Part shown: positions 33,273 through 42,193 of the stretch, piece after piece | Numbering within the stretch: the first letter of the stretch is position 1 | How the letters are laid out: each line of letters starts with the position of its first letter | Assembly (NCBI GenBank): GCA_964406575.1 | Contig: CAYOSH010000020.1 | Coordinates: 6,737 to 70,736, forward strand | Direction: 5' to 3' | From: WTAW01 sp964406575 | GTDB lineage: Bacteria; Acidobacteriota; Aminicenantia; Aminicenantales; Aminicenantaceae | DNA: 64,000 nucleotides | The notes under the pieces: generated by a model | The model's database searches: none | Told to the model about the DNA's origin: nothing | What the model saw: the letters and a program-made list of their open reading frames with translations, nothing else | Position numbers and translations under genes: made by a program

Positions 33273-33521
33273 TCAGATGTCCTTATCTTTATCCAGGTAA
33301 TTTTTTAGCCCTTTCAAAAGACTGTAGAATCCGGAGGCTGTTCCGAGGAGAAAGAACAGGATCAAAAGCCAGGGACGGGTTCCCAAAAACTTGTCGAGGA
33401 AAAATCCGATAAATAATCCCACCACGATGGAGGATGGCAGCATAAGCCCTAGCGAACTCAGCTCAGCGAGTTTTTTGAGGTTGACTCCCGATCGATTTTC
33501 TTCCTTCTTGCTTTTGATCAT
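33273..33521 (-). CDS. AtpZ/AtpI small membrane protein of the ATP synthase locus
   Basis: 82 residues from ATG 33521; an in-frame GTG at 33533 is an alternative start. Two membrane helices are seen: ELSSLGLMLPSSIVVGLFIGFFLDKFLG and PWLLILFFLLGTASGFYSLLKGL. The GFFLDKxLGTRPWLLIL pattern is the AtpZ family signature. It is the first gene of the F0 block; AtpZ and AtpI are thought to help c-ring assembly or ion supply. Confidence 0.85.
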   Translation of the reverse strand: MIKSKKEENRSGVNLKKLAELSSLGLMLPSSIVVGLFIGFFLDKFLGTRPWLLILFFLLGTASGFYSLLKGLKNYLDKDKDI

Positions 33522-33802
33522 CGGGCTATCCACTGCCCAACCGACTAAACTCCAAGGGGCGATAATAAACGCCCTTCGTGTGTCTAATTCTTTGCGTGTG
33601 ACAAAAGACGCAAGAAAACCAGAGATAAAAGCACAAAACTATTCGCCCCTCACGACGCATCTCTTGCGCCCGGCTATTTTTTTTCAGGACAAATCAAAAG
33701 AATTATCGTACGAATGAGAGGAGCTGTCAAGGTGATTTCGTTAGTGATTTATCAGGGGAGGTGTATTGATAATCCAAAGAGGGTTGTGTTACATTGCATT
33801 TA

Positions 33803-36064
33803 ATGATCCTTAAACAGTGTGCGTGGACTATTTATGCCCTTTTCCTCCTGTTCATTCTCTGCTTTTGCCCCTTTGGCCGAGCGCAAGCGCCGGATCAGAC
33901 ACCGACCACAGGTCAAACGACGGCCACAACTCAGACAGAAGCCAAGGAGACCCCCTTTAGAGTGATCGCTAATTACAAGGAACAGCTGGAGAATCGCATC
34001 ATCGCCACAGGGAATGTGGAAGTCCACTATAAGACGATCACGCTGTTTGCCGACAGAGTCGAACTGGATACAGAGACCAAAGATGTCTTTGCTGAAGGCC
34101 ATGTTGTTGTCCAGACACCCGGGGATGTGATCAGCGTGGAGAGCATTCAGTTCAACCTGGATTCAAAGCTGGGAACCTTCCAGAAGGTTTTTGGCCGGTC
34201 CCAACCCAATCTTTTTTACGAAGCGGAATCTGTTGAAAAGACGAGTGAAGACATGTACTCTATGACCAGAGGGAGTTTCACGACCTGCACCCAACCGACC
34301 CCGAGATGGCGATTCTCTTTTTCCAGAGCCAATCTTAAAAAGGACGACTATGTGGAGATGTGGGATTCTGTGGTCAGGGTGAAAAAAGTCCCTATCCTCT
34401 ATTTTCCCTACCTCAAATATCCTCTGGATGAAGAGCGAAACACTGGTTTTCTGATGCCCAAGTTCGGTTATAACGGCCAGAAAGGGTTCAACTACAGCCA
34501 AAGCTTCTACTGGGCCATGAAGCGGAACATGGATTCCCTGTTCAACCTGGACTATTACGCGGCCCGAGGATTGGGCGGTGGTCTTGAATATCGCTACATG
34601 TTCACTCGGGGAACAGGAGGACAGCTCAACCTGTACTATTTTAAATTCAAGAATGACCCTGAATTGAATTTACCTGATAATGCCTACCTCATTCGTTTCA
34701 GCCACAACCAGCCGCTCCCCTATTCTTTCAACCTTGTGGCGGATGTGGATTACCAGAGCTCGTATGAATTTCTACGGGAATTTGACAATAACTTCATGCG
34801 GGCCGTTGTGTCCAACCGCCGCTCTCAGGTGTTTCTCCAGAGAGCGTGGTCTTATTTCAACCTGAACATGCGCGTTTCAAGGTTCGAGACATATTACAGC
34901 GATCGGCAAAACTCAATTATTCGCAACAACCTTCCAGAGGTCGGATTCAGTTCTTCACAGATCAAGCTGTTTAACCCGCTCTTCTTTTCCTTTAACTCAA
35001 CCTTCAGTGCCTGGCAGTACGGATGGGCGTATGCCAGCCGGCAGGGAACAAATTATGGGGAGAATTATGAGGATGGCACACAGAGAAACTCCCAGAGCCT
35101 CTCTTTTTCTCCTGTAATCACGCTGCCGTTCACTTCCATCCCCTGGCTGGTTATCAATTCCTCTCTGGCATCCAACATGTCCTTCGATTTTATGAGTTAT
35201 GCCCCGAACTCCAAAACCATTGTCGCAGAGCCCTTACTCAGACAGAACTTCAGTTTTAACATTGAGTTTATCGGACCTACGTTTAACAAGTTATTCTTTG
35301 ATGAAAAGAATGAGCCAAAAGTCAAACATATCATCGAACCCACGTTTTCCTACCGCTACGAAAGCCCGGTCGAAGAGTCCGAACGTGTCATCACCTCGGC
35401 GCGCTATTTTACCCGCAATCACTATATCAGTTACGGTCTAAACACGCGTATCCTGGCCAAGGTCAATAAAATGCCACGGGAGATCTTCACTTTGGGTTTG
35501 AGTCAGATCTATTACCTGGACCCCGAAGACAGCCCATTGCAAGGCTTTGAGGTCGACGGGAAAATTCCTGAATTCTCAGACATCAACGGGTATTTGAGGT
35601 ATTATCCTGGGAACAAATACAGCGTCGATTTTTCCATGGCGTTTAATCCTTATTACACGAGATTTTCGCAGCTCCGGCTTGGAGCGAACTTGGGAGCTCC
35701 CACAGATAACCTGTTCCTCCGGGTCAGTTGGTACAGAAGCCTGAATCCCTATTTTGACAACACCTGGGGGGAGCGTCACCAAGTGAGCTTCTTCACTGGC
35801 GTTAAAATCCCCAGGCTCAATCTCAAAGCCCTTGGGATGCTGGATTATAACATCAAAGAGAGAAAGTTTCTTTACACGTCCCTCTCGGTTGTTTACCATT
35901 ATCAGTGTATTGATTTTAAGGCTGATGTTAAGATATTCTATTTCCGAGAAACGCCCGAGGCTCAATTCGGTATTTCCATCGGGTTGGGGAACATTGGGAA
36001 AACCACTGATTTTCTCGGAGATCCGACAGATAGTGACCTAGTGAGGCCTTTGAATGAGATATAG
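33803..36064 (+). CDS. lptD: LPS-assembly protein LptD
   Basis: 753 residues from ATG 33803; an in-frame TTG at 33794 is possible. Signal peptide (residues 1-26, ending GRAQA) is followed by a periplasmic OstA-like beta-jellyroll (FRVIANYKEQLENRIIATGNVEVHYKTITLFADRVELD) and a long C-terminal beta-barrel with alternating aromatic strands. It inserts LPS into the outer leaflet of the outer membrane. It diverges from the F0/lpxD block across a 281-nt gap and precedes the sugar-nucleotide genes. Confidence 0.93.
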   Translation: MILKQCAWTIYALFLLFILCFCPFGRAQAPDQTPTTGQTTATTQTEAKETPFRVIANYKEQLENRIIATGNVEVHYKTITLFADRVELDTETKDVFAEGHVVVQTPGDVISVESIQFNLDSKLGTFQKVFGRSQPNLFYEAESVEKTSEDMYSMTRGSFTTCTQPTPRWRFSFSRANLKKDDYVEMWDSVVRVKKVPILYFPYLKYPLDEERNTGFLMPKFGYNGQKGFNYSQSFYWAMKRNMDSLFNLDYYAARGLGGGLEYRYMFTRGTGGQLNLYYFKFKNDPELNLPDNAYLIRFSHNQPLPYSFNLVADVDYQSSYEFLREFDNNFMRAVVSNRRSQVFLQRAWSYFNLNMRVSRFETYYSDRQNSIIRNNLPEVGFSSSQIKLFNPLFFSFNSTFSAWQYGWAYASRQGTNYGENYEDGTQRNSQSLSFSPVITLPFTSIPWLVINSSLASNMSFDFMSYAPNSKTIVAEPLLRQNFSFNIEFIGPTFNKLFFDEKNEPKVKHIIEPTFSYRYESPVEESERVITSARYFTRNHYISYGLNTRILAKVNKMPREIFTLGLSQIYYLDPEDSPLQGFEVDGKIPEFSDINGYLRYYPGNKYSVDFSMAFNPYYTRFSQLRLGANLGAPTDNLFLRVSWYRSLNPYFDNTWGERHQVSFFTGVKIPRLNLKALGMLDYNIKERKFLYTSLSVVYHYQCIDFKADVKIFYFRETPEAQFGISIGLGNIGKTTDFLGDPTDSDLVRPLNEI

Positions 36065-36072
36065 AAATCAAA

Positions 36073-36092
36073 CCGGTCAATGCGCTGACCGG
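36073..36092 (+). terminator. Hairpin after lptD
   Basis: CCGGTCA (36073-36079) pairs perfectly with TGACCGG (36086-36092) around a six-base loop, starting 9 nt after the lptD stop. No T tract follows, so it may be a weak terminator, an attenuator or a processing site before rmlA. Confidence 0.35.
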
Positions 36093-36133
36093 GTGAAGCG
36101 AAGGCGCTTATCCATAGGATTTTGGAGAGAGAG

Positions 36134-37198
36134 ATGAAGGGTCTTATCCTGAGTGGCGGTAAGGGGACGCGGCTTCGGCCTTTGACTTTTACTCAAGCAA
36201 AACAATTGGTCCCGGTGGCCAACAAGCCTGTGCTGTTTTATGGGATCGAAGCCATCCAGGAAGCAGGGATTGGAGAGATCGGCATTGTCGTCGGAGAAAC
36301 CAGAGAAGAAATCAGAACTGCGGTCGGAGATGGATCTCAATGGGGAGTGCACATCACCTACATCGAACAGGAAGCTCCCTTGGGCCTAGCGCATGCGGTC
36401 AAAATTGCTGAGAGCTTCTTGGGAGATGAGCCGTTTGTGATGTATCTCGGTGACAATATCCTCAAAAGCGGCATCAAGTCTTTGGTTGATGAGTTTTTAA
36501 AGGAAAAACCCAACTCTCTTATTCTTCTCACGGAGGTCCCCAATCCTCAGATGTTCGGGGTGGCCGAGCTCGACGGAAAACGAGTCGTAAGGCTGGTCGA
36601 GAAACCCAGACAACCAGCGAGCAACCTGGCTCTGGTTGGCGTATACATGTTCGATTCGTTCATCTTTGAAGCCGTGAATGCCATAAAGCCATCCTGGCGG
36701 AATGAGCTTGAGATCACCGATGCCATCCAGTACCTGATAGATCACGGGCATGTGGTCCATCCCCATCTTGTCTCAGGATGGTGGAAAGATACAGGGAAGC
36801 TCGAGGATATTTTGGAGGCCAACCGTCTGATCCTGGAGGGCATAACAGGACAGATTCAAGGGCAAGTGGATAAAGCTTCGAAGGTCAATGGTCAAGTCAT
36901 CATTGAGGAGGGGGCCCTGGTCACCAACAGCATCATCAGGGGGCCTGCTATAATCGGTGTAAAAACCGAGATCGCTCATTCCTATGTGGGTCCGTTCACC
37001 TCCATCCAGGATCGGTGCCGCATTGTCAGGACCGAGATCGAAAACAGCATCGTTCTCGAGGGAAGCACAATCAGTGACATCGGGAGCCGGATCGATGAAA
37101 GCCTGATCGGCAGGGACACGAAAATATACAAGTGCCCTCCCAAGCCTTCGGCCTATCGCTTCATGTTGGGAGACAAAAGCGAGATCGGGATCAAGTGA
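36134..37198 (+). CDS. rmlA: Glucose-1-phosphate thymidylyltransferase, long form
   Basis: 354 residues from ATG 36134 (GGAGAGAG upstream; a TTG at 36122 is also in frame). The nucleotidyltransferase domain has MKGLILSGGKGTRLRPLT, with YLGDNIL and VEKP. The extra C-terminal third is a left-handed beta-helix (VTNSIIRGPAIIGV onward), as in long RmlA proteins of antibiotic and archaeal type. It makes dTDP-glucose for deoxysugars. RmlB and an RmlC-like cupin follow; RmlD is absent here, so the end product need not be rhamnose. Confidence 0.92.
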   Translation: MKGLILSGGKGTRLRPLTFTQAKQLVPVANKPVLFYGIEAIQEAGIGEIGIVVGETREEIRTAVGDGSQWGVHITYIEQEAPLGLAHAVKIAESFLGDEPFVMYLGDNILKSGIKSLVDEFLKEKPNSLILLTEVPNPQMFGVAELDGKRVVRLVEKPRQPASNLALVGVYMFDSFIFEAVNAIKPSWRNELEITDAIQYLIDHGHVVHPHLVSGWWKDTGKLEDILEANRLILEGITGQIQGQVDKASKVNGQVIIEEGALVTNSIIRGPAIIGVKTEIAHSYVGPFTSIQDRCRIVRTEIENSIVLEGSTISDIGSRIDESLIGRDTKIYKCPPKPSAYRFMLGDKSEIGIK

Positions 37199-37381
37199 AT
37201 TTTTTCAAGTCTCCCGTGTTGCACAGAGCTTCATGTGAGAACATGGAAAAACGGTCAAGTCGAGAGCGTGAGGATAATACAGGCAGAAAACAAGACATTC
37301 ATCTTAAACAGAACAGCCAAGATAGACGAAGCCACATTAAAGAATATAATAAATAGACAGGAGATTTTATGGGAGTCAAGG

Positions 37382-37837
37382 ATGATTGAAGGCGTCAAGG
37401 TTAAACAACTCAGAGTTATCCCGGATCAGAGAGGCCGGCTCTTGGAGATCCTGCGGGCCGACGACGATTGTTTTATGAAGTTCGGACAGGTCTACATAAC
37501 GACGACGTATCCAGGGGTCGTTAAGGCTTGGCACTTGCACAAAAGGCAGACGGACAATGTGGCCTGTGTGCAGGGCATGATCAAGCTCGTTGTTTACGAC
37601 CAAAGAGAGGAGTCTCCTACCCATAAAAAGCTTGATGAGTTCACCCTGGGCGTCCACAATCCGATCCTTGTCCAGCTTCCTGCTGGAGTCTACCATGGAT
37701 GGATGTGTGTGAGCCTGGAGGAAGCCATTGTTGTGAACATACCCACTGAGGTGTATGATCGTGAGAATCCCGATGAGTTTCGCCTGGATCCTCACCAAAA
37801 CGACATTCCCTATGATTGGAAAAGACGCGATGGCTGA
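37382..37837 (+). CDS. RmlC-like dTDP-4-keto-6-deoxysugar epimerase/isomerase cupin
   Basis: 151 residues from ATG 37382. The core cupin strands KAWHLHKRQTDNVACVQGMIKLVVYD and LPAGVYHGW match dTDP-sugar 3,5-epimerases and the related 3,4-ketoisomerases (FdtA/QdtA). The short length and loss of the C-terminal part of RmlC leave the activity open. An in-frame GTG at 37235 would add 49 residues of low-quality AT-rich sequence and was not used. It overlaps rmlB by 8 nt. Confidence 0.8.
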   Translation: MIEGVKVKQLRVIPDQRGRLLEILRADDDCFMKFGQVYITTTYPGVVKAWHLHKRQTDNVACVQGMIKLVVYDQREESPTHKKLDEFTLGVHNPILVQLPAGVYHGWMCVSLEEAIVVNIPTEVYDRENPDEFRLDPHQNDIPYDWKRRDG

Positions 37838-38864
37838 AGGACGAACGCTCGCGGGGAAAACACTGCTTGTCACCGGGGGGGCTGGCTTCATCGGAAGCAA
37901 TTTTATCCATTACTGGCTCGAGAAATACCCTGATTGTTCGCTCATCAACTTAGACAAACTCACCTATGCGGGAAACCTGGAAAACTTGAGGGAGATCGAA
38001 AATAACCCTCGCTACGAGTTCGTCCACGGAGACATTTGCGACCGCGAGACTGTTTTTGAGCTGTTCCAAAGGATCGATGGCGTGGTTCATATGGCCGCCG
38101 AAACACATGTAGACCGCTCCATCTTGGACGCGGGAGAATTTGTCAAGACAGATGTCCTGGGGAGCTTTATGCTCTTCGAGGCCTGCCGGCAGTCCGAGGT
38201 TGAATTCTTCATCCATGTCTCGACGGATGAAGTGTATGGGAGCCGGGAGAAAGGCTTCTTCCGGGAGAAGGACCCGCTCAACCCTACCTCTCCATATTCA
38301 GCGAGCAAAGCCGGCGGGGACCGCCTGGCCTATGCCTACACAAAGACATACGGGCTTCCGATCATCATTTGCCGGCCGAGCAACAATTATGGGCCCTATC
38401 AATATCCCGAGAAATTCATACCGCTTTTCACGACAAACGCCATCGAGGACACACCTCTTCCTCTCTACGGAAAGGGATTAAATGTCCGTGACTGGCTCTT
38501 TGTGGAGGATAACTGCCGGGCGATCGAAACCCTCATCCAAAGAGGAAAGCCAGGGGAAGTCTACAACATCGGGGCGAATGATGAGGTGACGAACATTGAA
38601 GTGGCTGAGCGGATACTGAAAATCCTGGGGAAGCCAAAAAGTCTGATCAAATGTGTCCCGGACCGTTTGGGACATGACTTGCGCTATGCCCTGGATTGCG
38701 GCAAAATTCACGACCTGGGCTGGAAACCGGCAAAGAAATTCGAGGAGGCTCTGACAGAGACTGTGCTTTGGTACAAGGAGCATTCCTCCTGGTGGAAAAA
38801 GATCAAGGCCAAAAGCAAGGAGTTCCAAAGTTTCTACGATACCTATTATAAGGATCGAAAGTAA
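37830..38864 (+). CDS. rmlB: dTDP-glucose 4,6-dehydratase
   Basis: 344 residues from ATG 37830, overlapping the preceding stop. NAD motif TGGAGFIGSNFIHYWL, catalytic VSTDEVYGS and YSASKAGGDRLAYAY (Tyr-x3-Lys), and NNYGPYQYPEKFIPL are typical. It converts dTDP-glucose to dTDP-4-keto-6-deoxyglucose. The rmlA/rmlC-like/rmlB order indicates a dTDP-deoxysugar for LPS or glycans. Confidence 0.95.
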   Translation: MAEGRTLAGKTLLVTGGAGFIGSNFIHYWLEKYPDCSLINLDKLTYAGNLENLREIENNPRYEFVHGDICDRETVFELFQRIDGVVHMAAETHVDRSILDAGEFVKTDVLGSFMLFEACRQSEVEFFIHVSTDEVYGSREKGFFREKDPLNPTSPYSASKAGGDRLAYAYTKTYGLPIIICRPSNNYGPYQYPEKFIPLFTTNAIEDTPLPLYGKGLNVRDWLFVEDNCRAIETLIQRGKPGEVYNIGANDEVTNIEVAERILKILGKPKSLIKCVPDRLGHDLRYALDCGKIHDLGWKPAKKFEEALTETVLWYKEHSSWWKKIKAKSKEFQSFYDTYYKDRK

Positions 38865-38985
38865 TATCCGGTCTATTCAGCCAAGTCGCTCTGTCCGGAC
38901 TTTACCGATCGAAGATTGTAGTGTCGGGTTCGAAGGAGACGGAGATGCGTATGCGTTTTGAACGGTTGATGAATGAGGAGGTTCA

Positions 38986-39942
38986 ATGAGGGTTCTGATC
39001 ACTGGGATTACAGGTTTTGCGGGAAGTCATCTTGCCGATTATATCTTGACCGATCATCCTGATGTGGAGCTATTCGGGTTGGTGCGTTGGCGAAGCCGGA
39101 TGGATAATGTGGTCCATATGCAGGATTCTGTACGGTTCTGCGAAGGGGATCTTAAGGACAGCGTCTCCTTAAAAAAATGCCTTGAAGAGATAAAGCCAGA
39201 CGGCATATTCCATCTCGCCGCACAGAGTTTTGTCCCGACGTCTTGGAAATGCCCGTCCGAAACTTTTGCCATCAACGCGATCGGACAGATCAACCTTTTT
39301 GAAACTGTCCTTGCGCTCGACCTGTCGCCGAAGATCCAGATTGCCGGTTCGAGTGAAGAATATGGTTTTGTTTACCCCCATGAACTCCCGATGAAGGAGA
39401 CCAATCCTTTACGCCCGCTCAGTCCCTATGCCGTCAGCAAGGTCGCGCAGGATCTGCTGGCGTTCCAGTATTTTAAGAGCTATGGGCTGAGGGCTGTGCG
39501 TACGCGGGGGTTCAACCATACAGGTCCGCGCAGGGGAGACGTTTTTATCTGTTCGAATTTTGCTAAACAGATCGTTGAGATCGAAAAACGAAAGCGAGAG
39601 CCCGTTATTCTAGTCGGAAATCTGGATGCAAAGAGAGATTTTACGGATGTTCGCGATACGGTTCGCGCCTACTGGCTGAGCCTTGAAAAAGGAGAGGAGG
39701 GCGAGGTTTATAACATTGGCTCAGGCAAAGCCTATTCTATGAGAGAGATTCTGGACATGCTCCTTGCGAAAACCGATGCCGATGTCCAGGTCAAGGTCGA
39801 TCCAGAAAGACTGCGTCCTTCGGATGTCCCCATCCTCGAATCAGATTGCTCCAAGTTCAAAGCCCTGACAGGTTGGGAACCGAAGATCCCTTTTGAACAG
39901 TCTCTTCAGGATCTCCTGGACTATTGGAGAAAGACGATTTGA
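38986..39942 (+). CDS. GDP-mannose 4,6-dehydratase-like SDR enzyme
   Basis: 318 residues, extended SDR. NAD(P) motif GITGFAGSHLADYI; active-site SSEEYG and YAVSKVAQDLLAFQYF; GFNHTGPRRGDVFICSNFAKQIVEIE resembles GMD and GDP-6-deoxy-4-keto-mannose reductase (Rmd). AGGAGG about 8 nt upstream supports ATG 38986. A close paralogue follows at once, suggesting a dehydratase plus reductase pair producing a GDP-deoxysugar such as D-rhamnose. Confidence 0.85.
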   Translation: MRVLITGITGFAGSHLADYILTDHPDVELFGLVRWRSRMDNVVHMQDSVRFCEGDLKDSVSLKKCLEEIKPDGIFHLAAQSFVPTSWKCPSETFAINAIGQINLFETVLALDLSPKIQIAGSSEEYGFVYPHELPMKETNPLRPLSPYAVSKVAQDLLAFQYFKSYGLRAVRTRGFNHTGPRRGDVFICSNFAKQIVEIEKRKREPVILVGNLDAKRDFTDVRDTVRAYWLSLEKGEEGEVYNIGSGKAYSMREILDMLLAKTDADVQVKVDPERLRPSDVPILESDCSKFKALTGWEPKIPFEQSLQDLLDYWRKTI

Positions 39943-40886
39943 AGTTGAAAGTGTTCATTACAGGAGTCAGCGGCTTTGTCGGCTCCTATCTTGTCAAGGA
40001 ACTACGCTCCCCCGAATACATGATCTATGGCACGTGTTATCCCGAGAGTCCGGAGGAGTGCGATCGAACGGCCGGGGAGATCTATTATCAAGACATCCGA
40101 GATGCGGAGGGCGTGGCCGCTCTTTTTGAGAAAATTCGCCCGGATTGGGTCTTCCACTTGGCTGCGGTCTCCAGTGTCAGGCGATCCTGGGACAGGAGAC
40201 GGGAAACATTCGAAACAAACCTCGCCGGAACATTCCATCTTTTTGAAGCCATCAGAAAATTTTCTCCCCAGGCGAGGATTCTTTACGTCAGCTCCTCGGA
40301 TGTGTACGGAGTGTTGGCCCCGATTTTAAAACCGCTTTCTGAAGATGATGGGACAGAGCCCGTCAACCCTTATGCATTCACGAAGATATCCGGAGAATTG
40401 CTTGCCCGATTTTATACACGGGTCGAAGGTCTCGATATCGTTCTTGCCAGGCCCTTTCCTCATACCGGCCCGGGTCAGAGCGCGGATTTTGTCTGCCCGG
40501 ATTGGGCGCTCCAGATCGCCCAGATCGAGAGCGGGTGCCAAGAGCCGGTGATAAGGGTAGGGAACACAGAGATCCAGAGGGATTTTAGTGACGTCAGAGA
40601 TGTGGTCCGGGCCTATGTTCTTCTTATGGAAAAGGGGCAAAAAGGTGAAATCTACAATATATGTTCGGGACGGGCCGTCGCTCTCAAAGATGTGCTCGAC
40701 AGCCTGCTGTCTTCGACGTCGGTGAAGATAGCTATCAAAACCGACCCTCTGAAGTTGAGAAAAACGGATATCCCCATTCTTGTGGGTGACAATCAAAAGA
40801 TCAAGCGCAGGACATCCTGGGAACCGAAGATTCCCGTCAAACAGACGCTCCTAGACCTTTTGGACTATTGGCGTGCCTCTCGTTGA
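39939..40886 (+). CDS. GDP-6-deoxy-sugar dehydratase/reductase-like SDR enzyme, paralogue of upstream gene
   Basis: 315 residues from TTG 39939, which overlaps the preceding TGA (TTGA) and has GGAGAAAG upstream. GVSGFVGSYLVKEL is the nucleotide motif, SSSDVYGVL and YAFTKISGELLARFY form the catalytic site. The C-terminal RKTDIPILVGDNQKIKRRTSWEPKIP closely parallels the upstream gene (RPSDVPILESDCSKFKALTGWEPKIP), so the two arose by duplication. Likely Rmd-type reductase, but which paralogue does which step is not clear. Confidence 0.82.
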   Translation: MKLKVFITGVSGFVGSYLVKELRSPEYMIYGTCYPESPEECDRTAGEIYYQDIRDAEGVAALFEKIRPDWVFHLAAVSSVRRSWDRRRETFETNLAGTFHLFEAIRKFSPQARILYVSSSDVYGVLAPILKPLSEDDGTEPVNPYAFTKISGELLARFYTRVEGLDIVLARPFPHTGPGQSADFVCPDWALQIAQIESGCQEPVIRVGNTEIQRDFSDVRDVVRAYVLLMEKGQKGEIYNICSGRAVALKDVLDSLLSSTSVKIAIKTDPLKLRKTDIPILVGDNQKIKRRTSWEPKIPVKQTLLDLLDYWRASR

Positions 40887-41134
40887 GTGTGCTCTAAGCT
40901 GACGACATACTTCAAGGACACCCTGCAATCTTGAACATCTAACCTGCGGGGATCACATTTCAAGTGGATTTGCTGACACGGACTCATCATGGTGCCGAAT
41001 CGCGCATATCTATCAAGAGGGTGAATGGATTCCCTCGACTTACATTTCTTTTGTAATTTGATGGCGCATGTGTTTTACTATCCAGACATCCTTTTTTTGG
41101 AAGACAGAATGAACATTGTATCAAGGAGATTCTT

Positions 41135-42157
41135 ATGAAAAAGTTTTTAGTATTATTCAGCCTTTTTGCTTTTCTCGTTATCGGCTGTTCATCAAAAGTT
41201 GAGGATTTCAAACTTATGGAAGGGACTCCGGCTTACCAACTGGCAAAAGACCTGTCCGCAGCTCTTCCTTCTCTTGACCCGGAACTGAATAAAGTTATGA
41301 TCAGCACAAAAAGTTTCCATGTCACGACGGGAGAAGTCATTCAGGGCATTCAAGATAATTTCGGGAATCGCGCTCTCCAACTCAAGGACATGGAAGCCGC
41401 CCGACTTAAAGATGTCATTGAAAAGAATGCTGTAAAGTTGGCAGAAAAAAAATTGTTGATGGAAGAGGCAATGAAGGCAAAAAGCTCTGTGACCGTTGAA
41501 GAGCTGGATTCTGTTTTGAACGATCAGTACAGTCGTGTTGGCGGGGAAAAGAAATTTCTGGAGAGGCTGGAAAGCGAGGGGATCGATATTGCTCTTTTGA
41601 AGAAAAATCTTGAAGATGAGTTGATCATCCGCCACTATCTTGAAAATAAGCTTATGGATTTGGCCCAAGTCTCAGAGGAAGAAATCACGGAAGAGTACCA
41701 GAAAGATAAGACCGCATCCGTGCGACACATCTTATTGCTCACCCAGGGAAAAAGCGATCAAGAAAAAGCGGAGATCCGCACAAAGATGGAAGATCTCCTT
41801 GCCCGGGCAAGAAACGGCGAGGATTTTGCTGCTCTGGCAAAAAAATATTCTGAGGACCCTGGTTCAAAGGACAATGGAGGTTTGTACGAAAATATTGAGA
41901 AGGGGAAAATGGTGAAACCCTTCGAAGATGCGGCTTTTTCCGTTCCTGTTGGCGAGATCAGCGGTATCATCGAGACGAACTACGGGTATCACATACTCTT
42001 GGTCGTCGACCGGAAAAATGAAACACGTCCCTTGGAGGAAGTCCGTGCGGAATTGGAAAACACGCTGAAGCAAGAAAAACAGGCCGAAGCTTTTGAATCC
42101 TATTTCACCGAGTTGAAGGAAGAGTCAGGATTTGAAATTATTCCGCTTGGACCTTAA
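41135..42157 (+). CDS. PpiC/SurA-type peptidyl-prolyl isomerase lipoprotein
   Basis: 340 residues. Lipoprotein signal with lipobox VIGC (Cys about 18). A SurA-N-like helical region (30-190) is followed by a parvulin domain (VRHILLLTQGKSDQEKAEIRTKMEDLLARARNGEDFAALAKKYSEDPGSKDNGG ... IIETNYGYHILLV, about 195-305). Probably a periplasmic foldase/chaperone for outer-membrane proteins, tethered to a membrane. AAGGAG precedes the ATG. It stands alone between the sugar genes and purF. Confidence 0.9.
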   Translation: MKKFLVLFSLFAFLVIGCSSKVEDFKLMEGTPAYQLAKDLSAALPSLDPELNKVMISTKSFHVTTGEVIQGIQDNFGNRALQLKDMEAARLKDVIEKNAVKLAEKKLLMEEAMKAKSSVTVEELDSVLNDQYSRVGGEKKFLERLESEGIDIALLKKNLEDELIIRHYLENKLMDLAQVSEEEITEEYQKDKTASVRHILLLTQGKSDQEKAEIRTKMEDLLARARNGEDFAALAKKYSEDPGSKDNGGLYENIEKGKMVKPFEDAAFSVPVGEISGIIETNYGYHILLVVDRKNETRPLEEVRAELENTLKQEKQAEAFESYFTELKEESGFEIIPLGP

Positions 42158-42193
42158 CAATGAGGGTGAATTGACTTTTGAAAGAAGAAAAGA

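Noticed and set aside
37235..37381. N-terminal extension of the RmlC-like protein from a GTG
   Set aside because: The added 49 residues are AT-rich and unlike cupins; the shorter start gives a normal domain.
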